Positions 44,380-53,996 of a stretch of DNA of 64,000 bases are shown here, in pieces (position 1 is the stretch's first letter; each line of letters opens with the position of its first letter). The translations under genes were made by a program, and so were the position numbers. The stretch lies in the NCBI GenBank assembly GCA_046546095.1, contig JBKGYK010000001.1:41738-105737 (forward strand), given 5' to 3'. The stretch comes from JAQIBY01 sp046546095. GTDB taxonomy: Bacteria; Bacteroidota; Bacteroidia; Bacteroidales; ML635J-15. Below the pieces are notes generated by a model. It saw only the letters and a program-made list of their open reading frames with translations, did not search any database and was not told where the DNA came from.

Positions 44380-45186
44380 ATGAAAAGCGTTCTGAAAATA
44401 TTGTTAATGATATGTTTACCGATGACCGGATTTGCACAGGGTGAGATTCTGGAACAAAAAGAATTAAACTACTACAACAGAAATTCCTTTGGTGGAAAAT
44501 TGGTTTCCACAGGCTGGGGCATAGACTATCGGTTTGACTGGCGCTATACGAGTAAGACACGTGGACTTGCGGAAAGCAGCATCAATCTGGTAAAAGATCC
44601 CAAGGAAATAAAAGTGTACAATCCGTATTTTGACAACCAGAAAAAATTTGTTTACGGCAAGCAAAACAGTTTTTTCACGCTACATGTGGGTACCGGTATT
44701 CAGAAAGAAATATTCAGCAAAGCCGACAAGAATTCAATTTCCATTACATATCAACTGGTTGGAGGCGGGATATTAGGATTTGAGAAGCCCATATATTATA
44801 ATGTGGTTGACAGCTCTGAAATTGTCGGCAACTACATCAAGTATTACACAAGTCCTCAAAAGTTCAATTTGAATTATCACAACCCCATTGATATCGTCTC
44901 ACGTGAACCTTTCACCAAGGGATTAAATGAGACAAATATTACACCAGGGATATATGGCCGCGTGGCCTTAAATTTTGAATTCAGCAATGACAAATTTAAA
45001 ACCAAAGCCGTTGAAATAGGATCGTATGTGGAGTTTTATCCCGAAAATATTGTCATTCTGGCTGAACATGAAAAACAAATATTCTGGAATATTTATTGTT
45101 CATACCGCTTTGGTATTAAATACAGTACAAGCATATCCAGGGATGCCAGAAAATTTATGAGAAAACAGGAAAAAGAAAAAAATTAA
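44380..45186 (+). CDS. Exported beta-barrel-like protein of unknown function
   Basis: 268 residues with signal peptide (MKSVLKILLMICLPMTGFAQ). The mature part has alternating aromatic beta strands (WGIDYRFDWRY, FFTLHVGTGIQKE, ISITYQLVGGGILG, VEIGSYVEFYP, IFWNIYCSYRFGIKY), the pattern of a small outer-membrane barrel, and a charged C-terminal tail after the last strand. No family is recognised. It follows the 44-residue lipoprotein and precedes a T9SS substrate, but does not look like PorV or PorP. Confidence 0.75.
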   Translation: MKSVLKILLMICLPMTGFAQGEILEQKELNYYNRNSFGGKLVSTGWGIDYRFDWRYTSKTRGLAESSINLVKDPKEIKVYNPYFDNQKKFVYGKQNSFFTLHVGTGIQKEIFSKADKNSISITYQLVGGGILGFEKPIYYNVVDSSEIVGNYIKYYTSPQKFNLNYHNPIDIVSREPFTKGLNETNITPGIYGRVALNFEFSNDKFKTKAVEIGSYVEFYPENIVILAEHEKQIFWNIYCSYRFGIKYSTSISRDARKFMRKQEKEKN

Positions 45187-45215
45187 AGAATCTTGCATCA
45201 TAGATGAAAAAACTT

Positions 45216-45244
45216 TTGAATTTAATCAAAATAGCTTATATTAG
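45216..45244 (+). promoter_or_regulatory. Candidate promoter of the BNR-repeat surface protein
   Basis: TTG at 45216-45218, 18-nt spacer, TATATTAG at 45237-45244 (one mismatch to TAnnTTTG). The gene begins at 45295, giving a leader of about 45 nt. Confidence 0.45.
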
Positions 45245-45294
45245 TAGCTTGTAAAAATGGGTTAAGTATTGCGTTCAGACTAAAGTTTAATATT

Positions 45295-48222
45295 ATGAAA
45301 ATGAAGAGTTTACTTATTGGTTTCTTAACAATTGTTTTGGCAGGTACCCTGACAGTTTTGTTTTTATCAGAAGAAGAATCTGCAAAAAGGTATATGCCAC
45401 AAGAAGAAAAACCTGATGCCAAAAAAGGTTTTCAGGATGCAGCTGACTGGATTCATGCCCGTAGGGCAAATCAGGAAACCGGCCGTGTAGATATCAAGGA
45501 TATCAAAAAAGCACACGAACAGATTAACACATTGCAAGGCAAAAAAGGCCTTGATTTGCAATGGACAGACGCAGGTCCCACCAACATAGGTGGAAGAACA
45601 CGCGCCATTGTGATTGACAAAGACAATTCCGATATTATATATACCGGTGGTGTCAGTGGAGGTTTGTGGAAATCAACCACAGGCGGTGGTTCCTGGAAAC
45701 AAATTGTCTATGAGGGAGATGAATCAACCGACGGCATTCCCAACCTTGCCATTGCAAGTATGTGTCAGACAGCCAACGGTGACATCTACTTTGGAACAGG
45801 AGAAGGCCATTATAAACCTTTCCCTGCAGGCACAGCTACACGTGGCATCCGGGGTGCCGGAATGTGGAAATCCACAGACGGAGAGAATTTCACAAGACTT
45901 TCTTCCACCTGGGGAAGCCCCGAAGCAGAAGACACCTGGGCTTACGTTAATAAGCTTGCTGCAGATCCCAATGATGCCAATCGTCTTTTTGCGGCTACAG
46001 CCAAAGGAATCAGACTAAGTGAAGATGGTGGTCAAACCTGGGAAAATCCCATTAAAAACCTTGCCGGCTCACCCTACGAATTCTTTGCCGGTGATGTGAA
46101 AATCAGCGAGGACGGCAGCTATGTTATTGGCAGTGTAAAAGATGAAGCATGGGTCTCTCATGAAGGTGGCGCCATGGACACCTGGCAAAAAGTATCTGGC
46201 TATGACGATGGTCAGATTTCACTTTCAGCAGCACGCCTTGAATTTGGCATTGCTCCATCTGACAAAAACTATATGTATTGCCAGGCTTCCAAATCAAACG
46301 GCTCCCTACTGGCTATTTACAGATCCACAGACGGTGGTCTTACATGGGAAGTTATCGGCCCCGGAGGCAGCGACACATTTAACCCGCTGGGAGATCAGGG
46401 AACCTTTGACAATGTCATTGCCGTATTCCCGGACAATAAAAATGAAATTATTGTCGGTGGTCAGCTCAATGTTTGGAAATGGCAGGAAGACGGTAACTGG
46501 GAAATAAAATCATTCCATGCACTCGAAAAGAGCAGCCCAATGTATGTACATGCAGACCAGCACGAAATTAAATTCCATCCCGACAATCCTGACATTGTAT
46601 ATATCGGTTGTGATGGTGGTATCCATCGCTCACTCGACCGGGGCAATAACTGGCAAATGATGAATAAAAATTATAATATCACACAGTTTTATGCAATCGG
46701 TCACGGACCTGACGGCTCATTGATCGGTGGCACACAGGATAACGGCTCACTGCTCCATGATCCCAACCAGATAATTAGCGGCGGTACGGAACATCCATTT
46801 TATGAAGTTAGCGGCGGTGACGGTGGTTATGCTGCCATCTCCCAGATGGATCCCAACATCATATTCTCTACTGTATATTTTGGTGCGCTTTATCGCTCGG
46901 AAGAAAAGGGTATTGAGGAAACCATGTTCCCATTTTACGACAGCTATATCGAAAATACAGTATATCCCGGAGATGAAGAGGAAGGACATAACTTTGTCAC
47001 TCCGATTGCCTTGTGGGAAAGCTTCAATGATGTCAACTCAAAAGACACCATTCGTTATCCTATCATGAATGATGTAGCTCAGGATTCCTTACTCCAGATT
47101 GAAAGCGAAACAGTAAAAGAACATTACATTCGCTGGGTTGCAGATCAAAACTACACTGAGGGAGATACCATAGATATCGTAGACCCATATCAGGCTGCAC
47201 TTGCAGTAGGTTTCAACGGCTCAGTATGGATGACCCGTGAACCACTGAATTTTTCAGCCGATCCTGCCGTAGACAAGTTCTGGTACCCAATTGCCGATAC
47301 AATCGGTCTGGTTGAAGTACTGGAATGGTCCGCTGATGGTGAACATCTCTATTTTGCCAACACAAACGGCAGTTTATACAGAATCAGTGGATTTGAAAAT
47401 GCATATGCTGATTCACTCATGAGTTGTGTACACCCGGCCTGCGAACTGACAACAACCCGCATTGCCCGTTTCCCCAACAGATACATTACAGGTATTGGCG
47501 TAGATCCTTCAAATGCTGACAATGTAGCTGTAACGCTTGGCCAGTTTGGAAATTCAAACCACATATACTATTCAAACGAAGCCACCACAGCTACAGAAAC
47601 AAGTGATGCCGGCACATTTGAATCCAAACAGGGAGACCTGCCGGCCATGCCACTCTACGATGCAGTCATTGTCTGGAACGATTCCGATAAAGTTATTGTT
47701 GGTAGTGAATTCGGATTATTTGCCACTGCAAACTTCTCATCCGCTTCACCAAGCTGGACTGATGAAAACAGTGGCGCTGATTATGTTCCTGTATATGACA
47801 TGAGACAACAAATCATGCCAAACGGCTGGAATCACGAAATTGACCAACCCACACCGGTAAGAAATCACGGTTATATCTGGGCTGGAACCCATGGACGCGG
47901 TATTTTCGAATGTTCCGAATATCAGGGCCCTGTCGGAATTGAACCACAGGAAGAAATGACTACTGAAAGCCAGGGCTTTGACCTGTATCCCAACCCTGCA
48001 AGGAACAATGCAACCATCAGCTTTAATTTGAATTCGACAGAAGATGTAAGCATCAGAATACTCGATATTCAGGGAAGAATTGTGAAACAGGAAAGTTTTG
48101 ATAATCTAAGAAAAGGAAATCACAACAAGCAACTGAACATTGCCGGACTAAAAACAGGTACATATATTGTACGCATGACAGCTGACGGTAACAGCAAGGT
48201 TGAGCGCCTGATCGTGAAATAA
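45295..48222 (+). CDS. Sortilin/BNR-repeat protein with T9SS C-terminal sorting domain
   Basis: 975 residues. An N-terminal signal helix (about 5-25) is followed by a large beta-propeller region with BNR/Asp-box units such as GGLWKSTTGGGSWKQ, GIRLSEDGGQTWEN, IYRSTDGGLTWEV and GGIHRSLDRGNNWQ. The last ~80 residues form a type A T9SS sorting domain (FDLYPNPARNNATISF ... LKTGTYIVRM ... KVERLIVK). It should be exported by Sec, then T9SS, and anchored or released at the surface. Such proteins are called glycosyl hydrolases or sortilin-like; activity here is unproven. A U-tract terminator follows at once. Confidence 0.92.
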   Translation: MKMKSLLIGFLTIVLAGTLTVLFLSEEESAKRYMPQEEKPDAKKGFQDAADWIHARRANQETGRVDIKDIKKAHEQINTLQGKKGLDLQWTDAGPTNIGGRTRAIVIDKDNSDIIYTGGVSGGLWKSTTGGGSWKQIVYEGDESTDGIPNLAIASMCQTANGDIYFGTGEGHYKPFPAGTATRGIRGAGMWKSTDGENFTRLSSTWGSPEAEDTWAYVNKLAADPNDANRLFAATAKGIRLSEDGGQTWENPIKNLAGSPYEFFAGDVKISEDGSYVIGSVKDEAWVSHEGGAMDTWQKVSGYDDGQISLSAARLEFGIAPSDKNYMYCQASKSNGSLLAIYRSTDGGLTWEVIGPGGSDTFNPLGDQGTFDNVIAVFPDNKNEIIVGGQLNVWKWQEDGNWEIKSFHALEKSSPMYVHADQHEIKFHPDNPDIVYIGCDGGIHRSLDRGNNWQMMNKNYNITQFYAIGHGPDGSLIGGTQDNGSLLHDPNQIISGGTEHPFYEVSGGDGGYAAISQMDPNIIFSTVYFGALYRSEEKGIEETMFPFYDSYIENTVYPGDEEEGHNFVTPIALWESFNDVNSKDTIRYPIMNDVAQDSLLQIESETVKEHYIRWVADQNYTEGDTIDIVDPYQAALAVGFNGSVWMTREPLNFSADPAVDKFWYPIADTIGLVEVLEWSADGEHLYFANTNGSLYRISGFENAYADSLMSCVHPACELTTTRIARFPNRYITGIGVDPSNADNVAVTLGQFGNSNHIYYSNEATTATETSDAGTFESKQGDLPAMPLYDAVIVWNDSDKVIVGSEFGLFATANFSSASPSWTDENSGADYVPVYDMRQQIMPNGWNHEIDQPTPVRNHGYIWAGTHGRGIFECSEYQGPVGIEPQEEMTTESQGFDLYPNPARNNATISFNLNSTEDVSIRILDIQGRIVKQESFDNLRKGNHNKQLNIAGLKTGTYIVRMTADGNSKVERLIVK

Positions 48223-48239
48223 TATGTTAATCAATATAT

Positions 48240-48275
48240 AAAAAGGCTTTGCGACATGCAAAGCCTTTTTTATTT
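48240..48275 (+). terminator. Intrinsic terminator after the surface protein gene
   Basis: A perfect 12-bp stem (AAAAGGCTTTGC, loop GACAT, GCAAAGCCTTTT) is followed by a T-rich tract. It lies 18 nt after the stop at 48222. Its right half carries the gapA promoter. Confidence 0.88.
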
Positions 48276-48278
48276 TTG
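48249..48278 (+). promoter_or_regulatory. gapA promoter, embedded in the upstream terminator
   Basis: TTG at 48249-48251, exactly 19 nt, then TATTTTTG at 48271-48278: a perfect Bacteroidota promoter. The -33 element is inside the terminator stem and the -7 element is in its T tract. gapA begins at 48301. Confidence 0.75.
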
Positions 48279-48300
48279 TACTAACCAAAAATAAAATATT

Positions 48301-49305
48301 ATGTCAAAAATAAATGTAGCAATTAATGGTTTCGGTCGAATAGGCCGTAGCGTATTTAAAATCGCTTTTGAAAAAGAAAATATCAATATCGTTGGGGTCA
48401 ACGATCTGACAGACACAGCAACACTTGCTCACCTGCTCAAATACGATTCAACACAGGGGATATATGACAAGGAAATCGAACATAAGGATGCCGCCCTGTC
48501 AGTGGATGGTCACAATATTCCTGTGCATTCAGAAAAATCACCCGGCAACATTCCCTGGGAAGAAACCCCGGATGTTGTTATCGAATCTACCGGCATTTTC
48601 AGAAAACGTGAAGACAGCAAGGGTGGCTATGGTGACCATCTGACAAACGGCGCCAAAAAAGTCATACTGACTGTACCTGCCAAAGATGAAATAGATGCCA
48701 TGATAGTTCTTGGTGTCAACAACGATGCCCTGAAACCTGAGCACACCTGTGTCTCCAATGCCTCCTGTACAACCAACTGTCTGGCACCTCTTGTTAAAGT
48801 GCTGCATGATAATTTTGAAATTGAAAAAGGACTGATGACCACCATCCACTCCTACACAAACGACCAGAACATTCTTGACGCACCACACAAAGATCTTCGC
48901 AGGGCAAGATCAGCTGCCATGTCACAAATCCCGACAACCACAGGAGCTGCCGTCGCAGTAGGTAAAGTTATCCCCGAACTCGAAGGACAACTTGACGGCA
49001 TGGCTGTCAGGGTACCAACCCCAACAGGTTCGCTGGTAGACTTCACAGCCTATCTGAAAAAAGAAGTAAGTAAAGAAGAAGTAAATGCTGCTTTTAAAGA
49101 GGCTGCTGAAAGCCAGATGCAAGGCATACTGCAATACAATGAAGACCCTATTGTTTCTGTTGACATCATCCATAATCCCTATTCCTCCATTTTTGATGCT
49201 GACCTTACCATGGTAAATGGAAATATGGTAAAAGTTATCAGTTGGTACGATAATGAATGGGGATATTCCTACCGTGTAGTAGATCTGATCTCAAAATTAA
49301 TGTAA
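48301..49305 (+). CDS. gapA: Glyceraldehyde-3-phosphate dehydrogenase, type I
   Basis: 334 residues, normal length. NAD-binding INGFGRIGRSVFK at the N-terminus, catalytic Cys in SNASCTTNCLAPL, and the conserved TIHSYTNDQNILD and SWYDNEWGYSYRVVDLI. The GVNDL sequence after beta-2 (Asp present) is typical of NAD-dependent enzymes. It oxidises and phosphorylates glyceraldehyde-3-phosphate in central glycolysis. Single-gene unit with its own strong promoter and terminator. Confidence 0.97.
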   Translation: MSKINVAINGFGRIGRSVFKIAFEKENINIVGVNDLTDTATLAHLLKYDSTQGIYDKEIEHKDAALSVDGHNIPVHSEKSPGNIPWEETPDVVIESTGIFRKREDSKGGYGDHLTNGAKKVILTVPAKDEIDAMIVLGVNNDALKPEHTCVSNASCTTNCLAPLVKVLHDNFEIEKGLMTTIHSYTNDQNILDAPHKDLRRARSAAMSQIPTTTGAAVAVGKVIPELEGQLDGMAVRVPTPTGSLVDFTAYLKKEVSKEEVNAAFKEAAESQMQGILQYNEDPIVSVDIIHNPYSSIFDADLTMVNGNMVKVISWYDNEWGYSYRVVDLISKLM

Positions 49306-49334
49306 GACGAATTGGGATTGTAAATATTATATTG

Positions 49335-49363
49335 AAGCGCTCCGCAAGGGGGCGCTTTTTTTT
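49335..49363 (+). terminator. Intrinsic terminator of gapA
   Basis: GC-rich hairpin (AGCGCTCC, loop GCAA, GGGGGCGCT) followed by eight T residues, 30 nt after the gapA stop. The T run touches the stop codon of the convergent permease gene, so the two 3' ends are packed together. Confidence 0.85.
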
Positions 49364-50612
49364 ATTCATATCGCAGGGATTCGATGGCATCAAGTTTTGA
49401 AGCTTTAACCGCCGGGAAATATCCCGAAATCACACCAACCAGGAAACACAAGGCCACACCTCCCAGCACCCATCCCCAGGGTATCACAAAGCCACCGCCA
49501 GTAATCAGACTTACAGCATTGCCTGCCAGGATTCCAAGCAATATGCCCAAAATGCCCCCAAGCTGGCCGATAAATACGGATTCAAAAAGGAATTGCTGCT
49601 TAATGGTAGACGATTTAGCGCCTATGGCTTTTCTTATCCCAATTTCACGGGTTCGCTCCGAGACAGAAACAAGCATAATATTCATCAGGCCTATGCTTGC
49701 ACCCACAAGAGTAATAAAACCGATGAGTGTGGCTCCGATTGTGACATCACTGATGTTTTCAATCATCATACCGGACATTTTATCAGCACCACTGATCTCA
49801 AAATTGTTTTCATCGTATAAAGTGAGCCTGCGAATTCGTCTGAAAATTCCTTCGGCTTCGTTCATGGCAAATTGCACATCATTGGGATCAAGAGGCATTA
49901 TACTGATTCTGTAGGAATAATCATAAAAACCACCAAAGGTTTCTCTCATATTGGACAAGGGTATCAGACAAAACTTATCACCCTGACCGCCAAAGCTTGT
50001 TCCCTTTGATTGCAAGACAGCCAGTACGTTATACCGTGCATTGCCAACCTGTATATTTTTTCCCACAGGATTTTCATTCTTACTAAACAATTCATCTGCT
50101 ATAGCCGATCCGATGATCACATAAGCTGTATTGCTCTCCGATTCAGACTCAGTAAAATTTCTGCCTTGCCTCAATTTATAGTTGGAAACATCCAGATAGT
50201 TTTCATCTACCCCGTATACAGAAATATTGGGATTGGTTTTTTCAGATTTATATTTGCAGGTGGCAACGCTTGTAGCCAGACAATTGACAGACACCATGGC
50301 CGGGAAATTAAAATCTTCCCTGAATTCTCTGGCATCACGGTAATCAATTTTTTTGATATCCTGCTTTCGTCTGTTGCCGGAGTTACCACTCACCCTACGA
50401 CTCATTTTTTGTATAGTAAAGGAGTTGGCGCCCATGTTTGAAAACTCACTGCTGATGGAGGTTTTGATAGATTCCACTGCTGTCAGAATCCCTACCAACG
50501 CCATAATACCAATGGCAATGATCAAAACAGTCAGGCTTGTCCTCAGCATATTGGAGCGAATCGCAACAAGCGCTATTTTTACATTCTCAGAAAACAGACG
50601 ACCAAATTTCAT
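49362..50612 (-). CDS. MacB/FtsX-family ABC permease
   Basis: 416 residues: N-terminal helix (about 20-42, TSLTVLIIAIGIMALVGIL), a periplasmic MacB-like domain with QDIKKIDYRDAREF and GSAIADELFSKNENPVGKNIQVGNARYNVLAVL, then three C-terminal helices; ERTREIGIRKAIGAKSSTIKQQFLFES is the family's conserved cytoplasmic loop. It should act with a MacB/LolD-type ATPase, which is not encoded next to it; the ATPase at 30859 is far away. The cargo may be lipoproteins, peptides or antibiotics. Confidence 0.92.
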   Translation of the reverse strand: MKFGRLFSENVKIALVAIRSNMLRTSLTVLIIAIGIMALVGILTAVESIKTSISSEFSNMGANSFTIQKMSRRVSGNSGNRRKQDIKKIDYRDAREFREDFNFPAMVSVNCLATSVATCKYKSEKTNPNISVYGVDENYLDVSNYKLRQGRNFTESESESNTAYVIIGSAIADELFSKNENPVGKNIQVGNARYNVLAVLQSKGTSFGGQGDKFCLIPLSNMRETFGGFYDYSYRISIMPLDPNDVQFAMNEAEGIFRRIRRLTLYDENNFEISGADKMSGMMIENISDVTIGATLIGFITLVGASIGLMNIMLVSVSERTREIGIRKAIGAKSSTIKQQFLFESVFIGQLGGILGILLGILAGNAVSLITGGGFVIPWGWVLGGVALCFLVGVISGYFPAVKASKLDAIESLRYE

Positions 50613-50702
50613 AACACTAAAGGGTGTTAATTACATCTTAACAGCTGAACAAATCTAATGAATAATTGTAAGAGTGGTAATATAATCAGATTTTACTTAC
50701 TA

Positions 50703-53093
50703 ATGAAAAAAATTGGTGCAATTATTGGTTTTTTAACACTCGCCACCGGGATTTCAGCTCAGACAGGAACCATTGAAGGCAGGGTGTTTAACAAGGTAAA
50801 CAATGAGCCGATACCCTTTTCCAATGTTTACATTGATGGTACTGAAATAGGCGCCACTACGGATTATGATGGCAACTTCATTATCACAGCCGTTAAGCCG
50901 GGCTTTTATGAGTTAACAGCCTCCTCTCTGGGCTTTGAAACAAAAGTCACGGAAGAGTTCCGGGTATTTTCAGGACAAACAACGAACATAGAAATAGAAT
51001 TGTCTGAGACATCTGTGCAATTGGATGAAGTTGAAGTAAGTGCCACTGTTTTCAGTAAAAAAGAAGAAGCCCCTGTTAGCCTGAGAAGAATAGGCGTTTC
51101 GGAAATTGAAAACAGTCCGGGAGCCAATCGTGATATTGCCAAAGTAATACAGAATCTTCCCGGTGTTGCAGCTGTTCCTTCAGCCAACCGTAATGATCTC
51201 ATCATCAGGGGTGGTGCAAGCAATGAGTCAAAGTTCTATCTTGATGGCATAGAGATTCCCAACATCAACCATTTTGCCACACAAGGAGCAACTGGTGGTA
51301 CCAATGGCATTCTCAATGCAGATTTGTTGCAGGAAGTGAATTATTATTCCAGTACAATGCCGGTTTCAAAAGCCAATGCCTTGAGCGCTGTTTTTGATTT
51401 CAGGCAAATTGAGGGCAACAAAGAGGCGCTAAAATTCAGAGGCACACTGGGCGCAAGTGAAGTAGCGATAAGTGCTGACGGGCCAATTGGTGAAAATACA
51501 ACTTTCATTGTGAGTGCCCGGCGCTCATATCTGCAATTTCTGTTTAAAGTTTTGGGATTGCCGTTTTTGCCAACCTTCAATGACTATCAGATGAAGGTTA
51601 AATCCAGAATTGATGATAAAAACCAACTTACTCTGATTAGTCTGGGTGCACTGGATCAAAACAGGCTTGATCTGGACATTGATAATCCGGATGAGTTTCA
51701 AAGGTATCTTCTTGCAAATCTTCCGGAACAGGACCAATGGAGTTATGCCATTGGCGGGGTATGGAAACATTTCAAGGACAATGGATACCAGACCTGGGTT
51801 TTGAGCCGCAACATGCTGTCCAATCGTTCATACAAATATGAAAACAATGATGAAGAATCCGGAGTATTGCTTCAGGATTACAATTCAACAGAAGCGGAAA
51901 ATAAGTTTCGTTTTGAAAACTATACAAAAACTGATTTTGGTCTGGAGTTAACATATGGCGTGGGAGGTCAGTACGTTAAATATTTCAACAATACCTACCA
52001 GCAGGTTTTCATTCAGGATGCTCTAACTGAAATTGATTACAACAGCGAACTGGAATTCTTTAAATACGCTGCCTTTATTCAGGCTTCCCGCAATTTTTTT
52101 GGAAACAGGCTCACCCTCAGTGCCGGTTACCGGATGCAGGGCAGCAGCTATTCCGACATAATGAAAAATCCTTTTGAACAGAGCTCTCCGCAAATATCGG
52201 CATCCTATTTGCTCAGTGATAAGTTTTCTTTGAATGCTCATACCGGCCGCTATTATCAACTGCCCCCATACACTGCTCTGGGCTTCAGGAATAACAGCGG
52301 CACACTTGTAAACAGAGAAAACGACATTGATTACATTGCTGCTGACCATTATGTGGCCGGTATTGAGTACAGGCCAAGCAAAACCAATCTCATTACACTG
52401 GAAGGCTTTTTCAAAGACTACTCCAATTATCCGTTTTCTGTCAAGGATAGTATTTCACTGGCACACCGCGAAATTGATTTTGGCAACATTGGTTCTGAGG
52501 AGCTGGTACCTACATCAGAAGGACGTGCATATGGGGTGGAATTTCTCAGTCAGAATCGTTTTCCCGGAGATATTACCTTTGTATTGTCCTATACCTATGC
52601 CATCAGTGAGTTTAAAGATAAGGACGGAGATTACGCCTCCACCACCTGGGATAACAGGCATATTTTGGTAGCCACCGCCTCGAAAAAATTCAAAAAAGAC
52701 TGGTATGCAGGGATCAAGTGGCGTTTTGCCGGTGGCCTGCCCTACACTCCCTACGATCTTTATACCAGTAGTTTCAGATCTGCCTGGGATGTCAGAAACC
52801 AGCCTTACCTGGATTATGATTTGCTGACAGAAAACCGGTTTGCACCTTTTCATCAGCTGGACATCAGGGTAGATAAATCCTTCTATTTTGAAAAATCAAG
52901 CCTGAAAATATATCTTGACATTCAAAATATTTACAATTTTACATCAGAAGCCCGGGACATATATACAAATCTTGATGAAAACGGAAACCCTGTTATCAGT
53001 TCCAGCAACCCGGCAAGGTATGATTTGCGCAGGCTGGAAAACGATGGCAATGGGACAATTTTACCCACAATCGGGATAATATTTGATTTTTAA
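50703..53093 (+). CDS. TonB-dependent receptor with carboxypeptidase-regulatory N-terminus
   Basis: The ATG at 50703 directly precedes a signal peptide (MKKIGAIIGFLTLATGISAQ); earlier codons to 50658 are ignored. 796 residues. The N-terminal CarboxypepD_reg domain (about 22-105) is followed by a plug domain (ENSPGANRDIAKVIQNLPGVAAVPSA cut into RNDLIIRGGASNESKFYLDGIEI) and an aromatic-rich beta barrel to the C-terminus, which ends in IFDF, with a terminal Phe as usual. No SusD gene follows. The partner 11 nt downstream is a small exported protein. Ligand unknown. Confidence 0.92.
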   Translation: MKKIGAIIGFLTLATGISAQTGTIEGRVFNKVNNEPIPFSNVYIDGTEIGATTDYDGNFIITAVKPGFYELTASSLGFETKVTEEFRVFSGQTTNIEIELSETSVQLDEVEVSATVFSKKEEAPVSLRRIGVSEIENSPGANRDIAKVIQNLPGVAAVPSANRNDLIIRGGASNESKFYLDGIEIPNINHFATQGATGGTNGILNADLLQEVNYYSSTMPVSKANALSAVFDFRQIEGNKEALKFRGTLGASEVAISADGPIGENTTFIVSARRSYLQFLFKVLGLPFLPTFNDYQMKVKSRIDDKNQLTLISLGALDQNRLDLDIDNPDEFQRYLLANLPEQDQWSYAIGGVWKHFKDNGYQTWVLSRNMLSNRSYKYENNDEESGVLLQDYNSTEAENKFRFENYTKTDFGLELTYGVGGQYVKYFNNTYQQVFIQDALTEIDYNSELEFFKYAAFIQASRNFFGNRLTLSAGYRMQGSSYSDIMKNPFEQSSPQISASYLLSDKFSLNAHTGRYYQLPPYTALGFRNNSGTLVNRENDIDYIAADHYVAGIEYRPSKTNLITLEGFFKDYSNYPFSVKDSISLAHREIDFGNIGSEELVPTSEGRAYGVEFLSQNRFPGDITFVLSYTYAISEFKDKDGDYASTTWDNRHILVATASKKFKKDWYAGIKWRFAGGLPYTPYDLYTSSFRSAWDVRNQPYLDYDLLTENRFAPFHQLDIRVDKSFYFEKSSLKIYLDIQNIYNFTSEARDIYTNLDENGNPVISSSNPARYDLRRLENDGNGTILPTIGIIFDF

Positions 53094-53104
53094 CCATGTG
53101 GATT

Positions 53105-53860
53105 ATGAAAAAACACATTATTTTACTGATTCTCATTTTGCCGCTCTTGGGAAATGGTGAAACCGGACAAGGCAAAGACAATGATCATGACCCCAGCAGG
53201 GTAGAAACAAACATCAACGGCAAAGGATATCAGATAACAATCCGATTTCATGCCGGAGAAGCACACAATTATCCCAGCATGGCCATCTGGACAGAAACCA
53301 TGTATGGGGAATTCATCCAGCCACTATTTGTCACATCATCCTTTGGCAAAGGCGTGTACCGTTACGGAGAACAATCAGAGAATAAATGGAAAAGCGGTAC
53401 CAGGCGCTACAAAGCAGCCCTGCCCTATTTTATTCATAAATGGACAAAATCAGACTCAAACGGTGGTTTTATCATTCCCTCACCGGAACAACCCGTGCCG
53501 GATGCTTACACAGCTGCCACGCCTTCCAGTGATTTTATTCTGAAAACCAAAACAAGCAATAAACAGGAAAGTAAGTTCAGAATCGTACTGGAAATAAATC
53601 AGGCCTGGGACTTTAATGAATACTGGCACAATGCACGTTTTCCGGGCAACAGTCAGTACAAGGCATCATGTCAGCCGTCCCTGATATATGCTGTTACCAT
53701 TGACACCAGGAATCCAATGGAATCTTATGTCATGAACCCCGTTGGTCACGGACATTACGCAGGCGCTAACGGCAAAATGTACACCGATCTCAGTACCATT
53801 ACAACAGCAAAAAACATTGCAGAACGGATTGAGGTTGATATTCAGAAGTCTTCAGACTGA
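53105..53860 (+). CDS. Exported protein resembling DUF2271, partner of the TonB receptor
   Basis: 251 residues with signal peptide (MKKHIILLILILPLLGNGETG). An in-frame ATG at 53096 is also possible. It contains NYPSMAIWTETMYGEFIQPLFVTS, close in pattern to DUF2271 proteins (a small periplasmic beta-sandwich), but it is longer and the C-terminal half (FNEYWHNARFPGNSQYKASCQPSLIY, VGHGHYAGANG) is not familiar. The receptor stop is only 11 nt upstream, so both are made together; a role in handling the receptor's ligand is an inference. Confidence 0.7.
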   Translation: MKKHIILLILILPLLGNGETGQGKDNDHDPSRVETNINGKGYQITIRFHAGEAHNYPSMAIWTETMYGEFIQPLFVTSSFGKGVYRYGEQSENKWKSGTRRYKAALPYFIHKWTKSDSNGGFIIPSPEQPVPDAYTAATPSSDFILKTKTSNKQESKFRIVLEINQAWDFNEYWHNARFPGNSQYKASCQPSLIYAVTIDTRNPMESYVMNPVGHGHYAGANGKMYTDLSTITTAKNIAERIEVDIQKSSD

Positions 53861-53996
53861 AAGTCAACATGTTAATCAATCCGACCTTTCTGAGATTCAT
53901 AAGGACACTTTGTGGATATCAATGGTCAAAATAACAGCATTTTTAAATACCTTTACAGCGAAAAATAGCGTTAGTTAACAAACCAATGCGGGCATT

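Noticed and set aside
50703..53860. SusC/SusD glycan-uptake pair
   Set aside because: The receptor lacks a SusD-type lipoprotein next to it; the downstream protein is a small exported protein with a plain signal peptide and no SusD/TPR features.
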